DNA from: Terasakiella brassicae
Lineage (GTDB): Bacteria > Pseudomonadota > Alphaproteobacteria > Rhodospirillales > Terasakiellaceae
Assembly (NCBI RefSeq): GCF_014641495.1
Contig: NZ_BMHV01000004.1
Span: 157,056 to 221,055 of the forward strand
Direction: 5' to 3'
Length of the DNA: 64,000 bases
Positions within the stretch are counted from its first letter, which is position 1, and every line of letters starts with the position of its first letter. Shown here in pieces: positions 16,702 through 26,268 of this stretch. The position numbers and the translations under genes were made by a program. Below the pieces are notes generated by a model. The model saw only the letters and a list, made by a program, of their open reading frames with translations. It was not told the DNA's origin and made no database searches.

Positions 16702-17139
16702 ATGTCAGAAATTCAACTTATATATGTGTCGCAAATATCACCGGGTTTTGATCTATGCGATCTTGAAAGTATACTGGCAACGGCGGTCGAAAATAATAAA
16801 AAGCACAATATAACGGGAGTGCTTACAGTCCTGAATGATGTCTTTATTCAGGTATTGGAAGGTGAGTCAGTCAAAGTCGAGCAACTTGTTGCAAAGATTG
16901 AAAAGGATAAGCGAAATTTTGGCTTGATTGTCTTGCAGTCCAACCCGATAGAGCACCGTTTATTCCCTGACTGGTCGATGGGATATGTTGATGAAAGTCA
17001 CTATAAAGTTAGAGATATCGGTTATTTTCAAGAGATTCTTTCATTAGAAGAAACGTTGAAAAAAATGACGGATGATACATCATGGGTCGCGGATTTTCTG
17101 CGAAACTGTGTGGAACATTATAGTCAGAGAAAAACTTAG
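16702..17139 (+). CDS. BLUF-domain blue-light photoreceptor
   Basis: 145 residues, essentially one BLUF domain that binds FAD. Residues that match the family at exact spacing: Tyr8, Asn32, Gln50, Trp91 and Met93 (AppA Tyr21, Asn45, Gln63, Trp104, Met106). Motifs: LIYVSQ, HNITGVL, FIQVLEG, FPDWSMGY. No output domain is fused; the last ~45 residues are helical, as in short BLUF proteins that signal by protein contact. It starts 24 nt after the VWA gene and may share its transcript. A terminator follows. Confidence 0.92.
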   Translation: MSEIQLIYVSQISPGFDLCDLESILATAVENNKKHNITGVLTVLNDVFIQVLEGESVKVEQLVAKIEKDKRNFGLIVLQSNPIEHRLFPDWSMGYVDESHYKVRDIGYFQEILSLEETLKKMTDDTSWVADFLRNCVEHYSQRKT

Positions 17140-17183
17140 AAATAGCCCGTTTTTGGAATTAGAAATGAAATAACGGGCTATTT
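17140..17183. terminator. Bidirectional terminator between bluF-type gene and der
   Basis: AAATAGCCCGTT pairs with AACGGGCTATTT, a 12-bp stem with a 20-base loop between two convergent genes. The outer A/T tracts suit both directions. Confidence 0.7.
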
Positions 17184-17186
17184 CGA

Positions 17187-18617
17187 TCACCGTTTTTTCT
17201 TTTTGCTTTCGTAAGGGTTTTCGCCTTTACGCATCATGACCCGGATGGGAACGCCATCAATGCCGAAATCTTCGCGAATGCCATTGGCGATGTAACGCAG
17301 ATATGACCCGGGCAAGTCACCGGGTTTGTTGGCGAAAATCACAAAGGTTGGCGGACGTGTCTTGGCCTGTGTCATATAACGCAAACGCAGGCGACGACCC
17401 TGGGCCAAGGGCGGCGGGTGTGCTTCTGTCATTTGTTCCAGCCAACGGTTTAATTTACCAGTGGGTACGCGAATGTTCCAGTTTTCATAAAGCTGGAAAA
17501 TGGCAGGGAACAATTTATCCGTGCCCCGTCCTGTTTTGGCCGAAAGCGTTACAATCGGAATACCGCGAACCTGTGGCATGGAAGTTTCCATACGGTCGGC
17601 GAGCTTTTGTAACTGTTCTTTACGGTCTTTGACAGCGTCCCATTTATTACACACAATAATAAGGGCGCGGCCTTCATCAATGGTCTCTTTGGCAATGGTC
17701 AGGTCTTGTTTTTCCAGCATGAGGGAAGAATCAAGAACCAGACAAACCACCTGTGCAAAACGAATGGCACGGCGCGAGTCCGCAGCCGATAGGGTTTCGA
17801 CTTTTTCATTTACTTTTGTGCGCCGGCGCATACCTGCCGTATCAATCAGTTTGATTTTACGACCATCGACTTCAAAATCCAGTGCAATGGAATCGCGTGT
17901 GATCCCGGCTTCCGGCCCGGTCAAGAGACGCTCTGTTCCCAAGAAATGATTGATCAAGGTTGATTTACCGACATTTGGGCGACCAACAATGGCAATCTGC
18001 AAAGGCGATTTGGAGGTATCGATCTCTTCGATTTCCTCCCCTTCCTCATTGATGATCGTGCGGGTTTGCACTTGGGCCAGCAGTTTTTCTTCTTCGATCA
18101 GGGCAGCGTTTTCTTCCATCCATTTGTCATAGGCCGGTTGAATGGCATCATAGACATTGTTCATGCCAACGCCATGTTCGGCTGAAAATGGAAAGGGTTC
18201 CCCGAGGCCAAGACCGTAAGATTCGTAAATCCCGTTATCAGCCGCGCTGCCTTCGCATTTATTAGCAAGCAAGATCACCGGATTATCGCGTCCGCGCAGC
18301 CAATCGGCAAAGTGACTGTCCAGCGGTGTAATGCCGGCACGCGCATCAATCATAAACAATGTGATGTCGGCTTCGTCCAATGCGTGTTCGGTTTGTTCGC
18401 GCATGCGGGCTTCCAATGAATCATCGAAAGCTTCTTCCAGGCCGGCGGTGTCAATGACTTTGAATTCAAGGTCACCAATACGACCTGTTCCTTCGCGTCG
18501 GTCACGGGTAACGCCGGGTGTATCGTCTACAATTGCCAGTTTTTTGCCGACAAGACGGTTGAAAAGGGTCGATTTCCCAACATTGGGTCGACCAACGATT
18601 GCCACGGTAAAGGGCAT
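17187..18617 (-). CDS. der: GTPase Der (EngA)
   Basis: 476 residues with two tandem GTP-binding domains, the mark of Der, which helps assemble the 50S ribosomal subunit. Each has GRPNVGKST (G1), DTAG (G3) and NKCE or NKWD (G4). A KH-like domain closes the C-terminus (NRWLEQMTEAHPPP ... MRKGENPYESKKKKR). It is the last gene of a minus-strand set with bamB and the yfgM-like gene, an order common in proteobacteria. Confidence 0.98.
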   Translation of the reverse strand: MPFTVAIVGRPNVGKSTLFNRLVGKKLAIVDDTPGVTRDRREGTGRIGDLEFKVIDTAGLEEAFDDSLEARMREQTEHALDEADITLFMIDARAGITPLDSHFADWLRGRDNPVILLANKCEGSAADNGIYESYGLGLGEPFPFSAEHGVGMNNVYDAIQPAYDKWMEENAALIEEEKLLAQVQTRTIINEEGEEIEEIDTSKSPLQIAIVGRPNVGKSTLINHFLGTERLLTGPEAGITRDSIALDFEVDGRKIKLIDTAGMRRRTKVNEKVETLSAADSRRAIRFAQVVCLVLDSSLMLEKQDLTIAKETIDEGRALIIVCNKWDAVKDRKEQLQKLADRMETSMPQVRGIPIVTLSAKTGRGTDKLFPAIFQLYENWNIRVPTGKLNRWLEQMTEAHPPPLAQGRRLRLRYMTQAKTRPPTFVIFANKPGDLPGSYLRYIANGIREDFGIDGVPIRVMMRKGENPYESKKKKR

Positions 18618-18656
18618 TTCTTTCTATCCTAAATGAGCCAAACGTTTCGCAACGTT

Positions 18657-19973
18657 TTAGCGGTAAGCAACCAGATCCGCGTCATCCGACAGGAAATACA
18701 AGGCCCCGTTGGCTGCCAGTGGCGGAACAATAATTTTATCCGGCATATCCACCTTGCCTAAAATTTCACCTGTGTAGGGGGAAACGGAATAGGCTTCTTC
18801 GTTGCTGCCGGCAACGATCAGTCGGTTGGAAACCAGAATCGGTGCACTCCACGTCAGGTTTCCTGTGCGCTCTTCCGGGTCTTGCCAACGCGGCAGTTGT
18901 GTGACCCAGTGAATGCGCCCATTGTAACGGCTGACACAGACAAGTTCGGAGTCCGGTGTAACAACATAAAGATAGTCACCGGCAATCCAAGGTGTTTCCT
19001 GACTGGAGAGTTCCTTGGACCAATAGCGCCGTCCGCTTGTCAAGTCAATGGCGGTGAAGCTACCAGAGTTGGAAATCGCGTAAACCCGTCCCCGGTCAAT
19101 GACAGGACGCCCGCGAATGGCTGTTAAGGCAGAGACCGCATCAAGACGTTTGCCACCTGTGAGGCTGTCCGTCCAAACCTGAGTGCCATTTTCAACTTTC
19201 AGGGCAACAATGTCACCGGATGAAAATGCGGCAACGACCACGCCTTGATCCACGGCGGGACTGGCCCCACCCAGAATGCTGGCTGTTTCGCTGATGCCCT
19301 TATAGTTCCAAATTTTTTCGCCGTTGCGACCATCAAAGGCGATGAGTTCGTTGTTTAATGTGATTACAAACAAACGGTTGCCCCGTGCGGTCGGTGCTGC
19401 GCGCATCGGTGCATCTGCCTTGGAAACCCAGATGGTTTTTCCTGTATTGGCTTCAATACCGAAAACAAGGGCAAATCCGGTGGCGACATAAAGACGCCCA
19501 TTTTCATAGGCTAAGCCGCCACTGATATGACCATCGTCTTCATATTCGGGGGTCAGTTCCAATTCCCAAAGGCGTTGGCCCGTTTCAGCGTTAAAGGCAC
19601 TGACAAGGTTTTCTGAATCCACGGTAAAGATTTTGCCGTCTGCCACAATCGGTTGGGCAACAATGCGTTCAGAATCATCAGACCCGGACCCGATGCTAGT
19701 TCGCCAAATCCGGTGCAGGTTTGGGGCCACTTCGATATGGTGCATGGCGTGATTGGCAAAACCACCGGCTTGTGGCCATTCCATATTGGGCGATGGTGGG
19801 GGCAGCAAAATTTCTTTTGCGGCTGTTTCCGGGTCCGGATCAAGGGTACGTTCGTGCAACAAAACGGAGATTCGTTCACCCGGCAGGGGCGAGGCTTCTT
19901 TCTCACCCAGCCAGGTGTCACAAGCACTGAGGGAGAGGACACAAAGTCCAGCCATCAAAAAACGGCGCATCAT
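18657..19973 (-). CDS. bamB: Outer membrane assembly lipoprotein BamB
   Basis: 438 residues. Signal peptide with lipobox (VLSLSAC), so Cys is lipidated and the protein sits on the inner face of the outer membrane in the BAM complex. The body is an eight-bladed PQQ-type beta-propeller with repeats such as GQRLWELELT, GEKIWNYKG, GTQVWTDSL and GRRYWSKEL. I prefer the ATG at 19973 (GGAG 9 nt upstream) to earlier in-frame codons up to 20000. It lies between der and the YfgM-like gene. Confidence 0.93.
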   Translation of the reverse strand: MMRRFLMAGLCVLSLSACDTWLGEKEASPLPGERISVLLHERTLDPDPETAAKEILLPPPSPNMEWPQAGGFANHAMHHIEVAPNLHRIWRTSIGSGSDDSERIVAQPIVADGKIFTVDSENLVSAFNAETGQRLWELELTPEYEDDGHISGGLAYENGRLYVATGFALVFGIEANTGKTIWVSKADAPMRAAPTARGNRLFVITLNNELIAFDGRNGEKIWNYKGISETASILGGASPAVDQGVVVAAFSSGDIVALKVENGTQVWTDSLTGGKRLDAVSALTAIRGRPVIDRGRVYAISNSGSFTAIDLTSGRRYWSKELSSQETPWIAGDYLYVVTPDSELVCVSRYNGRIHWVTQLPRWQDPEERTGNLTWSAPILVSNRLIVAGSNEEAYSVSPYTGEILGKVDMPDKIIVPPLAANGALYFLSDDADLVAYR

Positions 19974-20021
19974 GTTCGGTGTCTCCGGTTGTTTCATCAC
20001 ATCTCGATCCGTGGGCTTTAA

Positions 20022-20687
20022 TTAGTCAGCGTAGGCTTTGGCAAATTCTGCCGCGCGTTGGCGCATCCCGGCTGGTGCGCTTGCATCGTCTGCCAGATTC
20101 TTCACCAACTCAAGGGCTTTTGCCTTGTTGCCCGCTTTGGCTTCGGCAAAGGCTTGCAATTCCGTTGCGCTGTGGCGCCAAGGGTTTGTTCCCCCGATCA
20201 AGGGTTGCAGGCGGCGAGAAATCTCGGCACCATCCATGCTGTCCAGACCGTTCATCGCCCCCAGAATCAAAGCCATATCGCGAAAGACCGAGTCCAGCTC
20301 GCCATTTTGTGCAATCAGGAAATACTGTTCAGCAGCTTCTTGATGTTTGCCTTGATCGGCGAGCAAAGCAGCTTCCTGCATGCGTGCCAATGTGGCGTAA
20401 CCGCTGCCACTTTGTGAAGATAAAGCTTTGAAGGCTTTTTCGGCTTCTGTGAAGTTTTGTTGCTGGACAAGATCAAGTGCGTTTGCGTATTTTGCACTTA
20501 TTTCTTCGCGTTTGCTTAGGTCATAAGCTTTCCAGCCTTCATAACCTGCAACACAGATAACAACGGCAACAATTGCGCCGATTAATGTATTGCCATATTG
20601 TTTCCAAAGCCTTGTCGCTTTGTCCTGACGCAATTCTTCGTCAATTTCTTTAAACAGATTGCTTACGGAAGCATCATCTTCAGCCAC
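20022..20687 (-). CDS. YfgM-like TPR protein
   Basis: 221 residues from the GTG at 20687 (MAEDDASVSNLFKEIDEELR). A single membrane helix (TLIGAIVAVVICVAGYEGW) follows a cytoplasmic N-terminus; the rest is periplasmic with TPR-like repeats. This is the architecture of YfgM, which binds the SecYEG/PpiD translocon and hands proteins to periplasmic chaperones, and the gene order with bamB and der is the same as in E. coli. A TTG at 20702 is a less likely start. Confidence 0.85.
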   Translation of the reverse strand: MAEDDASVSNLFKEIDEELRQDKATRLWKQYGNTLIGAIVAVVICVAGYEGWKAYDLSKREEISAKYANALDLVQQQNFTEAEKAFKALSSQSGSGYATLARMQEAALLADQGKHQEAAEQYFLIAQNGELDSVFRDMALILGAMNGLDSMDGAEISRRLQPLIGGTNPWRHSATELQAFAEAKAGNKAKALELVKNLADDASAPAGMRQRAAEFAKAYAD

Positions 20688-20870
20688 GGCACATATTCCC
20701 AAAAAAAATCAAAATTGTTGCGCTAACATAGCTTTTCATTATCGCTATTGCAAACGCGCTTTCACTTTCATATGCCGATTTATCGTTTTTTTGTGACGAA
20801 AATGAGGACAAGTTGCTAAAAAGGAAAAAAGCTTTGATAAATAGTATGGCTCAATAGGCGCACAAGACGG

Positions 20871-21470
20871 ATGAAACGGAATTTATATCTTTTTGCACTG
20901 CTTCTGACGATCATCACGGCTGTGGGGTACACGATCGGAAAAAACTGGGAAAAAGAAGCCAAAATTACTCAGGTTGTCGTTGATCGTGGCGCACAGGTGC
21001 AAACCTGGCGCAAACAGGCCATGCAAGGGGATCCTGAAGCTCAATATCAACTGGGCATATATTATGAAAAAGACCGCACCGATTATTTAAATGCACAGAA
21101 GTGGTACCGTGTTGCAGCAACCAAAGGCCAGCACGCCGGGGCGCAATATAAGCTTGCTCAACTGTATATGAATGGCTTGGGTGTGGAAAATAATCTGGCC
21201 GAAGCAATGAAATGGTTTCGTTTGTCATCCGCAAAAGGGGATGTGCGCGCACAATTTTTTATGGGGGTTTCCTATCGTGATGGTTGGGAACGCAAAGCGG
21301 ACTTTATCGAGGCTTATAAATGGTTTTTGCTTGCCAATCGTGATGCGCCACTGGTTCGCGCGGAAAATGAAAGGTTCGATCCTTATGTTGCCTTGGTCGA
21401 GCTGGATCGACGCATGAGTAAATTTGACCGTGAACAAGCGGAGAAAATGGCGCAAGGTTGGGGTAAGTGA
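20871..21470 (+). CDS. Sel1-repeat (SLR) protein
   Basis: 199 residues. An N-terminal hydrophobic segment (LYLFALLLTIITAVGYTIG) is a signal anchor. Three Sel1-like repeats follow: DPEAQYQLGIYYE, HAGAQYKLAQLYMNGLGVE with NLAEAMKWFRLSSAKGD, and RAQFFMGVSYRDG. SLR proteins act as adaptors, often at the envelope. The gene is flanked by its own promoter region of about 180 bp and pyrD. No partner can be named. Confidence 0.85.
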   Translation: MKRNLYLFALLLTIITAVGYTIGKNWEKEAKITQVVVDRGAQVQTWRKQAMQGDPEAQYQLGIYYEKDRTDYLNAQKWYRVAATKGQHAGAQYKLAQLYMNGLGVENNLAEAMKWFRLSSAKGDVRAQFFMGVSYRDGWERKADFIEAYKWFLLANRDAPLVRAENERFDPYVALVELDRRMSKFDREQAEKMAQGWGK

Positions 21471-21544
21471 TAAGCATTGCTCTTCTGTGCGGATTTAGAT
21501 AAGTTCCCGCAGGTAAATTCATGCTCACCGAGGGGGAGACGAAA

Positions 21545-22597
21545 ATGGGTCTTTACAAACTTTGCGCACCGATGCTGTACAAATTGTCACCGGAGACATT
21601 GCACGGTATTGCCATTAAAGCATTAAAAAGCGGTTTGATGCCGAAAACATCGCCTGTGAGCGACCCGATCCTCAATCAAACCATTTGGGGGCTGGATTTT
21701 TATAATCCGATCGGACTGGCCGCAGGGTTTGATAAAAATGCAGAAGTGCCGGATGCGATTTTGAAGCAAGGATTCGGCTTTACGGAAATCGGTTCCGTCA
21801 CACCGCGTGCCCAGCCCGGCAATCCACAACCCCGTTTGTTCCGCCTGTTGGAAGACAAGGCGGTGATTAACCGTATGGGATTTAATAATCAGGGTCTTTA
21901 TGCGGTTGCCGAGCGCCTTAAAAAACGTCAACGCAAAGGCATTGTTGGGGCAAACCTCGGTAAAAACAAAACGCAGGAAGATGCGGTTTCTGATTATGTT
22001 GTCGGGACGCGTGCGCTGGCACCCCTTTCTGATTATCTGGTGGTTAATGTTTCCTCACCCAACACACCGGGTCTGCGCGCCTTGCAAAGTAAAGATCAGT
22101 TAGCTGAATTGTTGAAGGCTGTTTTAATCGCACGAAATGAAGTTGTTGCGACAGGCAAAGCCCCGTTATTGTTGAAAGTTGCCCCGGACCTGACGGATGA
22201 AGACAAGGCCGATATCGTTGATGTGGCCTTGGAAACCGGCATTGATGGGATGATCATTTCCAACACCACAATTGAACGCCCAGACAGTTTACGCAGTGAA
22301 CATAAAGGTGAAGGTGGGGGATTAAGCGGTCAGCCTTTGTTTGAACCTTCAACGCAGGTTTTGAAAGAAATCGCCAAAATTGTAGATGGTCGTATTCCGT
22401 TGATCGGGGTCGGCGGGATTTCAAACGCCGATCAGGCTTATGAAAAAATTCGGGCGGGCGCATCGTTGGTCCAGCTTTATTCCGCTTTGATTTATGATGG
22501 GCTGGAATTGGTTGGAGAGATTAACCGGGGGCTGGTCGAACGTTTGATGGTTGATGGATATACCAATATTACGCAGGCCATCGGCGCTGATCTTTAG
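21545..22597 (+). CDS. pyrD: Dihydroorotate dehydrogenase (quinone), class 2
   Basis: 350 residues from ATG 21545, which follows GAGGGGGAG; an upstream ATG at 21521 lacks such a site. It oxidises dihydroorotate to orotate with FMN and a membrane quinone, step four of pyrimidine synthesis. Class 2 features: N-terminal amphipathic helix extension (MGLYKLCAPMLYKLSPETLH), the AAGFDKNAE and GFGFTEIGSVTP motifs, NVSSPNTPGLR with the catalytic Ser, and IPLIGVGGI plus LVQLYSALI for FMN phosphate. Confidence 0.97.
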   Translation: MGLYKLCAPMLYKLSPETLHGIAIKALKSGLMPKTSPVSDPILNQTIWGLDFYNPIGLAAGFDKNAEVPDAILKQGFGFTEIGSVTPRAQPGNPQPRLFRLLEDKAVINRMGFNNQGLYAVAERLKKRQRKGIVGANLGKNKTQEDAVSDYVVGTRALAPLSDYLVVNVSSPNTPGLRALQSKDQLAELLKAVLIARNEVVATGKAPLLLKVAPDLTDEDKADIVDVALETGIDGMIISNTTIERPDSLRSEHKGEGGGLSGQPLFEPSTQVLKEIAKIVDGRIPLIGVGGISNADQAYEKIRAGASLVQLYSALIYDGLELVGEINRGLVERLMVDGYTNITQAIGADL

Positions 22598-22616
22598 GGA
22601 CAGGACCTCGTCCAAT

Positions 22617-22655
22617 AAAAAAGGCTTGAGCGGTTATATCCTCTCAAGCCTTTTT
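22617..22655. terminator. Bidirectional terminator pyrD / accA
   Basis: GGCTTGAG pairs with CTCAAGCC, flanked by six A on the left and five T on the right, between the convergent pyrD and accA genes. It is a classical Rho-independent form for both strands. Confidence 0.88.
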
Positions 22656-22676
22656 CTTTGTCTTCATGTTCTTGTC

Positions 22677-23636
22677 TTAAGCGGCGCTGAGGCGACCCAT
22701 TGCCAGGAATTTCTCGCGGCGTTTTGCTTTTAGAACACCACCGTCATGTTGCAGTTGTTCACGAATGGATTTTTCCAGAACGCTACGTACGGAGGCAAAT
22801 GTCGTTTCATGGCTGCGATGTGCGCCACCCAAGGGTTCTGCGATCACATCATCGATAACGCCAAGACGATGTAAATCCTGTGCTGTGATGTTCAGCGCAT
22901 CAGCCGCCGATTCCGTATAATCGTTGGAACGCCATAAAATGGAGGCGCAGCCCTCAGGTGAAATGACGGAATAAACGGAATGTTCCAGCATGAAAACATC
23001 GTTGCCACAGGCAATGGCGATTGCCCCGCCGGACCCACCTTCACCGATGATGATGGAGGTAAAGGGCACTTTGACTTGCAGGCATTTCTCAATGGAACGG
23101 GCAATGGCTTCAGATTGTCCGCGTTCTTCGGCATCTGCACCGGGAAAGGCGCCCGCTGTATCGACGAATGTCACGATCGGCAGGTTAAAACGTTCCGCCA
23201 TATCCATCAGGCGTTGGGCCTTGCGATAGCCTTCCGGTCTGGCCATGCCAAAATTGTGTTTCACACGGGTTTCGGTGGTGTGGCCTTTTTCATGGCCCAT
23301 GACGACAACGCTGTGACCTTCAAAACGTCCCAGACCGCCGATAATGGCGCAATCTTCGCCATACAGTCGATCACCAGCCAGCGGTGTGAAATCTTCGATA
23401 AGATTTTCAATGTAATTAACGGTGTGGGGACGTTCCGGGTGGCGGGCCACCAGTGTCTTTTGCCACGGGGTCAGCTTGCTGTAGGTGTTTTGCAGGAGTC
23501 TTTCCACCTTGTTTTGCAGGCGGCCGATTTCATCGGCGATATTGATTTCCTCGCCAGACGCGCTGACATGGCGCAATTCTTTTATTTTGCCTTCCAGTTC
23601 GGCAATCGGCTTTTCGAAATCGAGATAGGTATGCAT
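22677..23636 (-). CDS. accA: Acetyl-CoA carboxylase carboxyltransferase subunit alpha
   Basis: 319 residues, normal length. Together with AccD it transfers CO2 from biotin to acetyl-CoA to make malonyl-CoA, the first step of fatty acid synthesis. Typical segments: [15 protein letters not shown] at the N-terminus, [38 protein letters not shown] and [16 protein letters not shown], with [16 protein letters not shown] near the oxyanion region. It is monocistronic here; accD is not in the window. Confidence 0.98.
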   Translation of the reverse strand: MHTYLDFEKPIAELEGKIKELRHVSASGEEINIADEIGRLQNKVERLLQNTYSKLTPWQKTLVARHPERPHTVNYIENLIEDFTPLAGDRLYGEDCAIIGGLGRFEGHSVVVMGHEKGHTTETRVKHNFGMARPEGYRKAQRLMDMAERFNLPIVTFVDTAGAFPGADAEERGQSEAIARSIEKCLQVKVPFTSIIIGEGGSGGAIAIACGNDVFMLEHSVYSVISPEGCASILWRSNDYTESAADALNITAQDLHRLGVIDDVIAEPLGGAHRSHETTFASVRSVLEKSIREQLQHDGGVLKAKRREKFLAMGRLSAA

Positions 23637-23738
23637 GGAAACCCCAAAAACAGTTCATTTGTTCGGTGCTCAAACGGACAAAACCGCCAGCGGTCTTTTT
23701 GCGCCAGCGGTTTTGAGAATGCAAGCTTTTTAGTTCTT

Positions 23739-24926
23739 TTAGGCGGCGATAATATTTTCAAGATTGAGGTCCGGCTTTGGTCCAACGCTTTTATTGCGAC
23801 CTGATTTTTTGGCCTCATACATCCGGTGATCCGCTTTTTCAACCATTTCGATCCAGTCTTCGCAACGATCCAGAGACAGCTCGCTGATGCCGATACTGAT
23901 GGTAATCGGGCGACCATCCGGGCGTTTTCCCAGTGTGATTTCGCTCAGTCGGTTCAAGATGGGTTTGATATATTCAGCGGATGTATTGGGCAGCAGAATA
24001 ACAAATTCTTCCCCGCCCCAGCGAATGAGTTGATCGGAACGGCGCAAGCAACGTTGCAGTCTTTCTGCGACTTGCTTAAGGACCATATCGCCTTGTTCGT
24101 GGCCAAATTCATCATTGACGGATTTAAAATTATCCACGTCCATAAACAGGATGCTGAAAGGAACTTCGGTGCGAGAGGCAATGCGGAATTGAAGATCGAG
24201 ATATTCTTCGCCTGAACGGCGGGTAAACGCCCCCGTCAGTAAGTCTTTTGAGGCCTGATTAATCAGGGATATCATATAGTGTAACTGGCTCATGCCGGAA
24301 AAAATAGACACACCAATGACAAGAACCATCAACCAGATGGTTGTGATGAAATCTTGCAGTTGAAACGCGGCTTGTTGGGCAGCGCCCAGCATGACAACAA
24401 CCATGATGCCGCTGCCGGTAAATAAAACTTCCAGTGCGGTCAGGGGAAAGACGCTGAGACCAGCGACCACAATGAACGGAAGCAACGCATAGGCGCTGAC
24501 AACAGCAGCCCCAAAGGCATTGGTTTCCACATTCATTAAGAAAGGTTGGGAAATCAGATAAAAGACCGGCGGAATGGCCATCATACCGCCCAAAAGGAGA
24601 TAGGCATTGGGCAGGGTCTTACAGGAACTGTGTAAAATATATAAGACGAAGAAAACGATAGCAGAGACAATACGCAGAACAGCTAAAATTGCCCAGGTCG
24701 GCCAGGAAAAGGCAAAATAATCAATCCCGATCCATAAAGGAATGACGAGAGAAAACAGCAACGACATCAACCCGACTCGACTTGCGATGATTTTCGCACG
24801 ATGACGGCGGATATGGGCAGAATGTGTAAAAGGAAGGATAAGTTCCCGGAACTCATGTATGCGCTTAAATTCTTTACGCAAAGAGTCTATCACAGACGTT
24901 TGGTTGCTACTGTTGGCCATTGTCAT
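23739..24926 (-). CDS. Membrane diguanylate cyclase (GGDEF)
   Basis: 395 residues. About six hydrophobic segments between residues 50 and 225 form a membrane sensor part of unknown type. The C-terminal GGDEF domain makes cyclic di-GMP from two GTP: DLLTGAFTRR, ILFMDVDNFKSVND, and the active-site loop GGEEF at 304-308. The inhibitory I-site RRSD is intact five residues before it, so product feedback is expected. There is no EAL domain. Two ATG codons six bases apart are possible starts. Confidence 0.93.
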   Translation of the reverse strand: MTMANSSNQTSVIDSLRKEFKRIHEFRELILPFTHSAHIRRHRAKIIASRVGLMSLLFSLVIPLWIGIDYFAFSWPTWAILAVLRIVSAIVFFVLYILHSSCKTLPNAYLLLGGMMAIPPVFYLISQPFLMNVETNAFGAAVVSAYALLPFIVVAGLSVFPLTALEVLFTGSGIMVVVMLGAAQQAAFQLQDFITTIWLMVLVIGVSIFSGMSQLHYMISLINQASKDLLTGAFTRRSGEEYLDLQFRIASRTEVPFSILFMDVDNFKSVNDEFGHEQGDMVLKQVAERLQRCLRRSDQLIRWGGEEFVILLPNTSAEYIKPILNRLSEITLGKRPDGRPITISIGISELSLDRCEDWIEMVEKADHRMYEAKKSGRNKSVGPKPDLNLENIIAA

Positions 24927-25015
24927 GTCCCGCTAAAAATACTGTTTTAGATTTATTATTATTGTGTGCGTCAAATAGCACAATTAAATTGTGGTTATCA
25001 ACCAAAAGGAATCAA

Positions 25016-25049
25016 AAAGGCTCAAAAGTTGCTGTACTTTTGAGCCTTT
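25016..25049 (-). terminator. Terminator of the malyl-CoA-lyase-like gene
   Basis: AAAGGCTCAAAAGT pairs with ACTTTTGAGCCTTT around a six-base loop, just beyond the stop of the minus-strand gene at 25074. A T-tract follows on the minus strand. Confidence 0.8.
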
Positions 25050-25073
25050 CTAAGGTGTTGGTAACTTTAAGTT

Positions 25074-26120
25074 TTAAAGCCCGTAAGCTTTCGCCAGTTC
25101 AGGGTCTTTTTCGGCAACTTGTTTGGCAAGGTCAACAATCACCTTGGCCTGTTTCCATGTTGCATCATCCTGCATTTTACCATCAATCATAACAGCGCCG
25201 GTGCCATCGGGCATGGCTTCGATAATGCGCAGGGCAAATTTGGCTTCGTCGATATCCGGGGAGAAAACTTTCTTCGCGATATCAATTTGTTTGGGGTGCA
25301 GGGACCATGCCCCTACGCAACCGAGCAAGAAGGCATTACGGAACTGGGCTTCACAAGCTGCATCATCGGAGAAATCACCGAACGGACCGTAGAAGGCTTT
25401 AATGCCGTTGGATTGACAGGCATCGACCATTTTTGCAACGGTGAAATGCCACAGATCTTGTTGGTAATGTGTGCGAACGGCCCCGTCTTCGGTGGCGTCG
25501 GACAAAACACCGTATGAGGGATGGCCACCGCCAACGCGTGTGGTTTTCATACCGCGTGAGGCTGCCAAATCAGCCGGGCCGAGGCTCATGCCATGCATGC
25601 GAGGGGACGCAGCCGCAATTTCAGAGACTTGTTCCACACCGAGGGCAGTTTCCAAAATTGCATGGATCATAATCGGTTTTTTCACGCCATGCTTGGCTTC
25701 CAACTGCGCCAAAAGCTGATCGACGTAATGGATATCCCACGGGCCTTCGACTTTGGGCAACATCAAAACATCCAGTTTATCACCGGCTTCTGCAACAATT
25801 TGCTGAACATCGTCAAGGAACCAAGGGGAGTTCAGGCAGTTGACGCGAGTCCATAAAGAAGTGGTGCCAAAATTGTTATTTTTGGCGACTTCGATGAAAC
25901 CGGCGCGGGCTTCTTCCTTCATATCGGCAGGGATGGCATCTTCCAAATTACCAAGGATAACATCAACCTGCGAGATCATGTCGGGAACGCGGGCGCGCAT
26001 TTTTTCAATATGGGGCGGGAAAAAGTGGATCATGCGTTCCAGCTTGACCGGAATTTCACGATAGGGTTGCGGGGCACCGATGGCCAATGGCTCGAAAAAT
26101 TTCTTTGCAGGTTTTGTCAT
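25074..26120 (-). CDS. HpcH/HpaI-type CoA ester lyase (malyl-CoA lyase-like)
   Basis: 348 residues, a TIM-barrel of the citrate-lyase-beta family. [10 protein letters not shown] carries the metal/substrate acidic residues, [15 protein letters not shown] and [21 protein letters not shown] are typical of the L-malyl-CoA / beta-methylmalyl-CoA lyase group, and [15 protein letters not shown] of the whole family. Members cleave malyl-CoA to acetyl-CoA and glyoxylate or hydrolyse malyl-CoA. In this organism it could serve the ethylmalonyl-CoA route linked to PHA use; that link is inference, since no other gene of the route is present. Confidence 0.85.
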   Translation of the reverse strand: MTKPAKKFFEPLAIGAPQPYREIPVKLERMIHFFPPHIEKMRARVPDMISQVDVILGNLEDAIPADMKEEARAGFIEVAKNNNFGTTSLWTRVNCLNSPWFLDDVQQIVAEAGDKLDVLMLPKVEGPWDIHYVDQLLAQLEAKHGVKKPIMIHAILETALGVEQVSEIAAASPRMHGMSLGPADLAASRGMKTTRVGGGHPSYGVLSDATEDGAVRTHYQQDLWHFTVAKMVDACQSNGIKAFYGPFGDFSDDAACEAQFRNAFLLGCVGAWSLHPKQIDIAKKVFSPDIDEAKFALRIIEAMPDGTGAVMIDGKMQDDATWKQAKVIVDLAKQVAEKDPELAKAYGL

Positions 26121-26268
26121 TTTTAAACGTTTCCATATGTTTTTTAACGAAAGCGATTGGTTCGCTTTTTAAATTCTGGCAGGGATTGTGCATTGCGAAA
26201 TGGCATTGCACAAGTTTTTTCTGGCAAGAGAAAGAAAAAAGAGGTTACACTTGCAACTATATGTGTTT

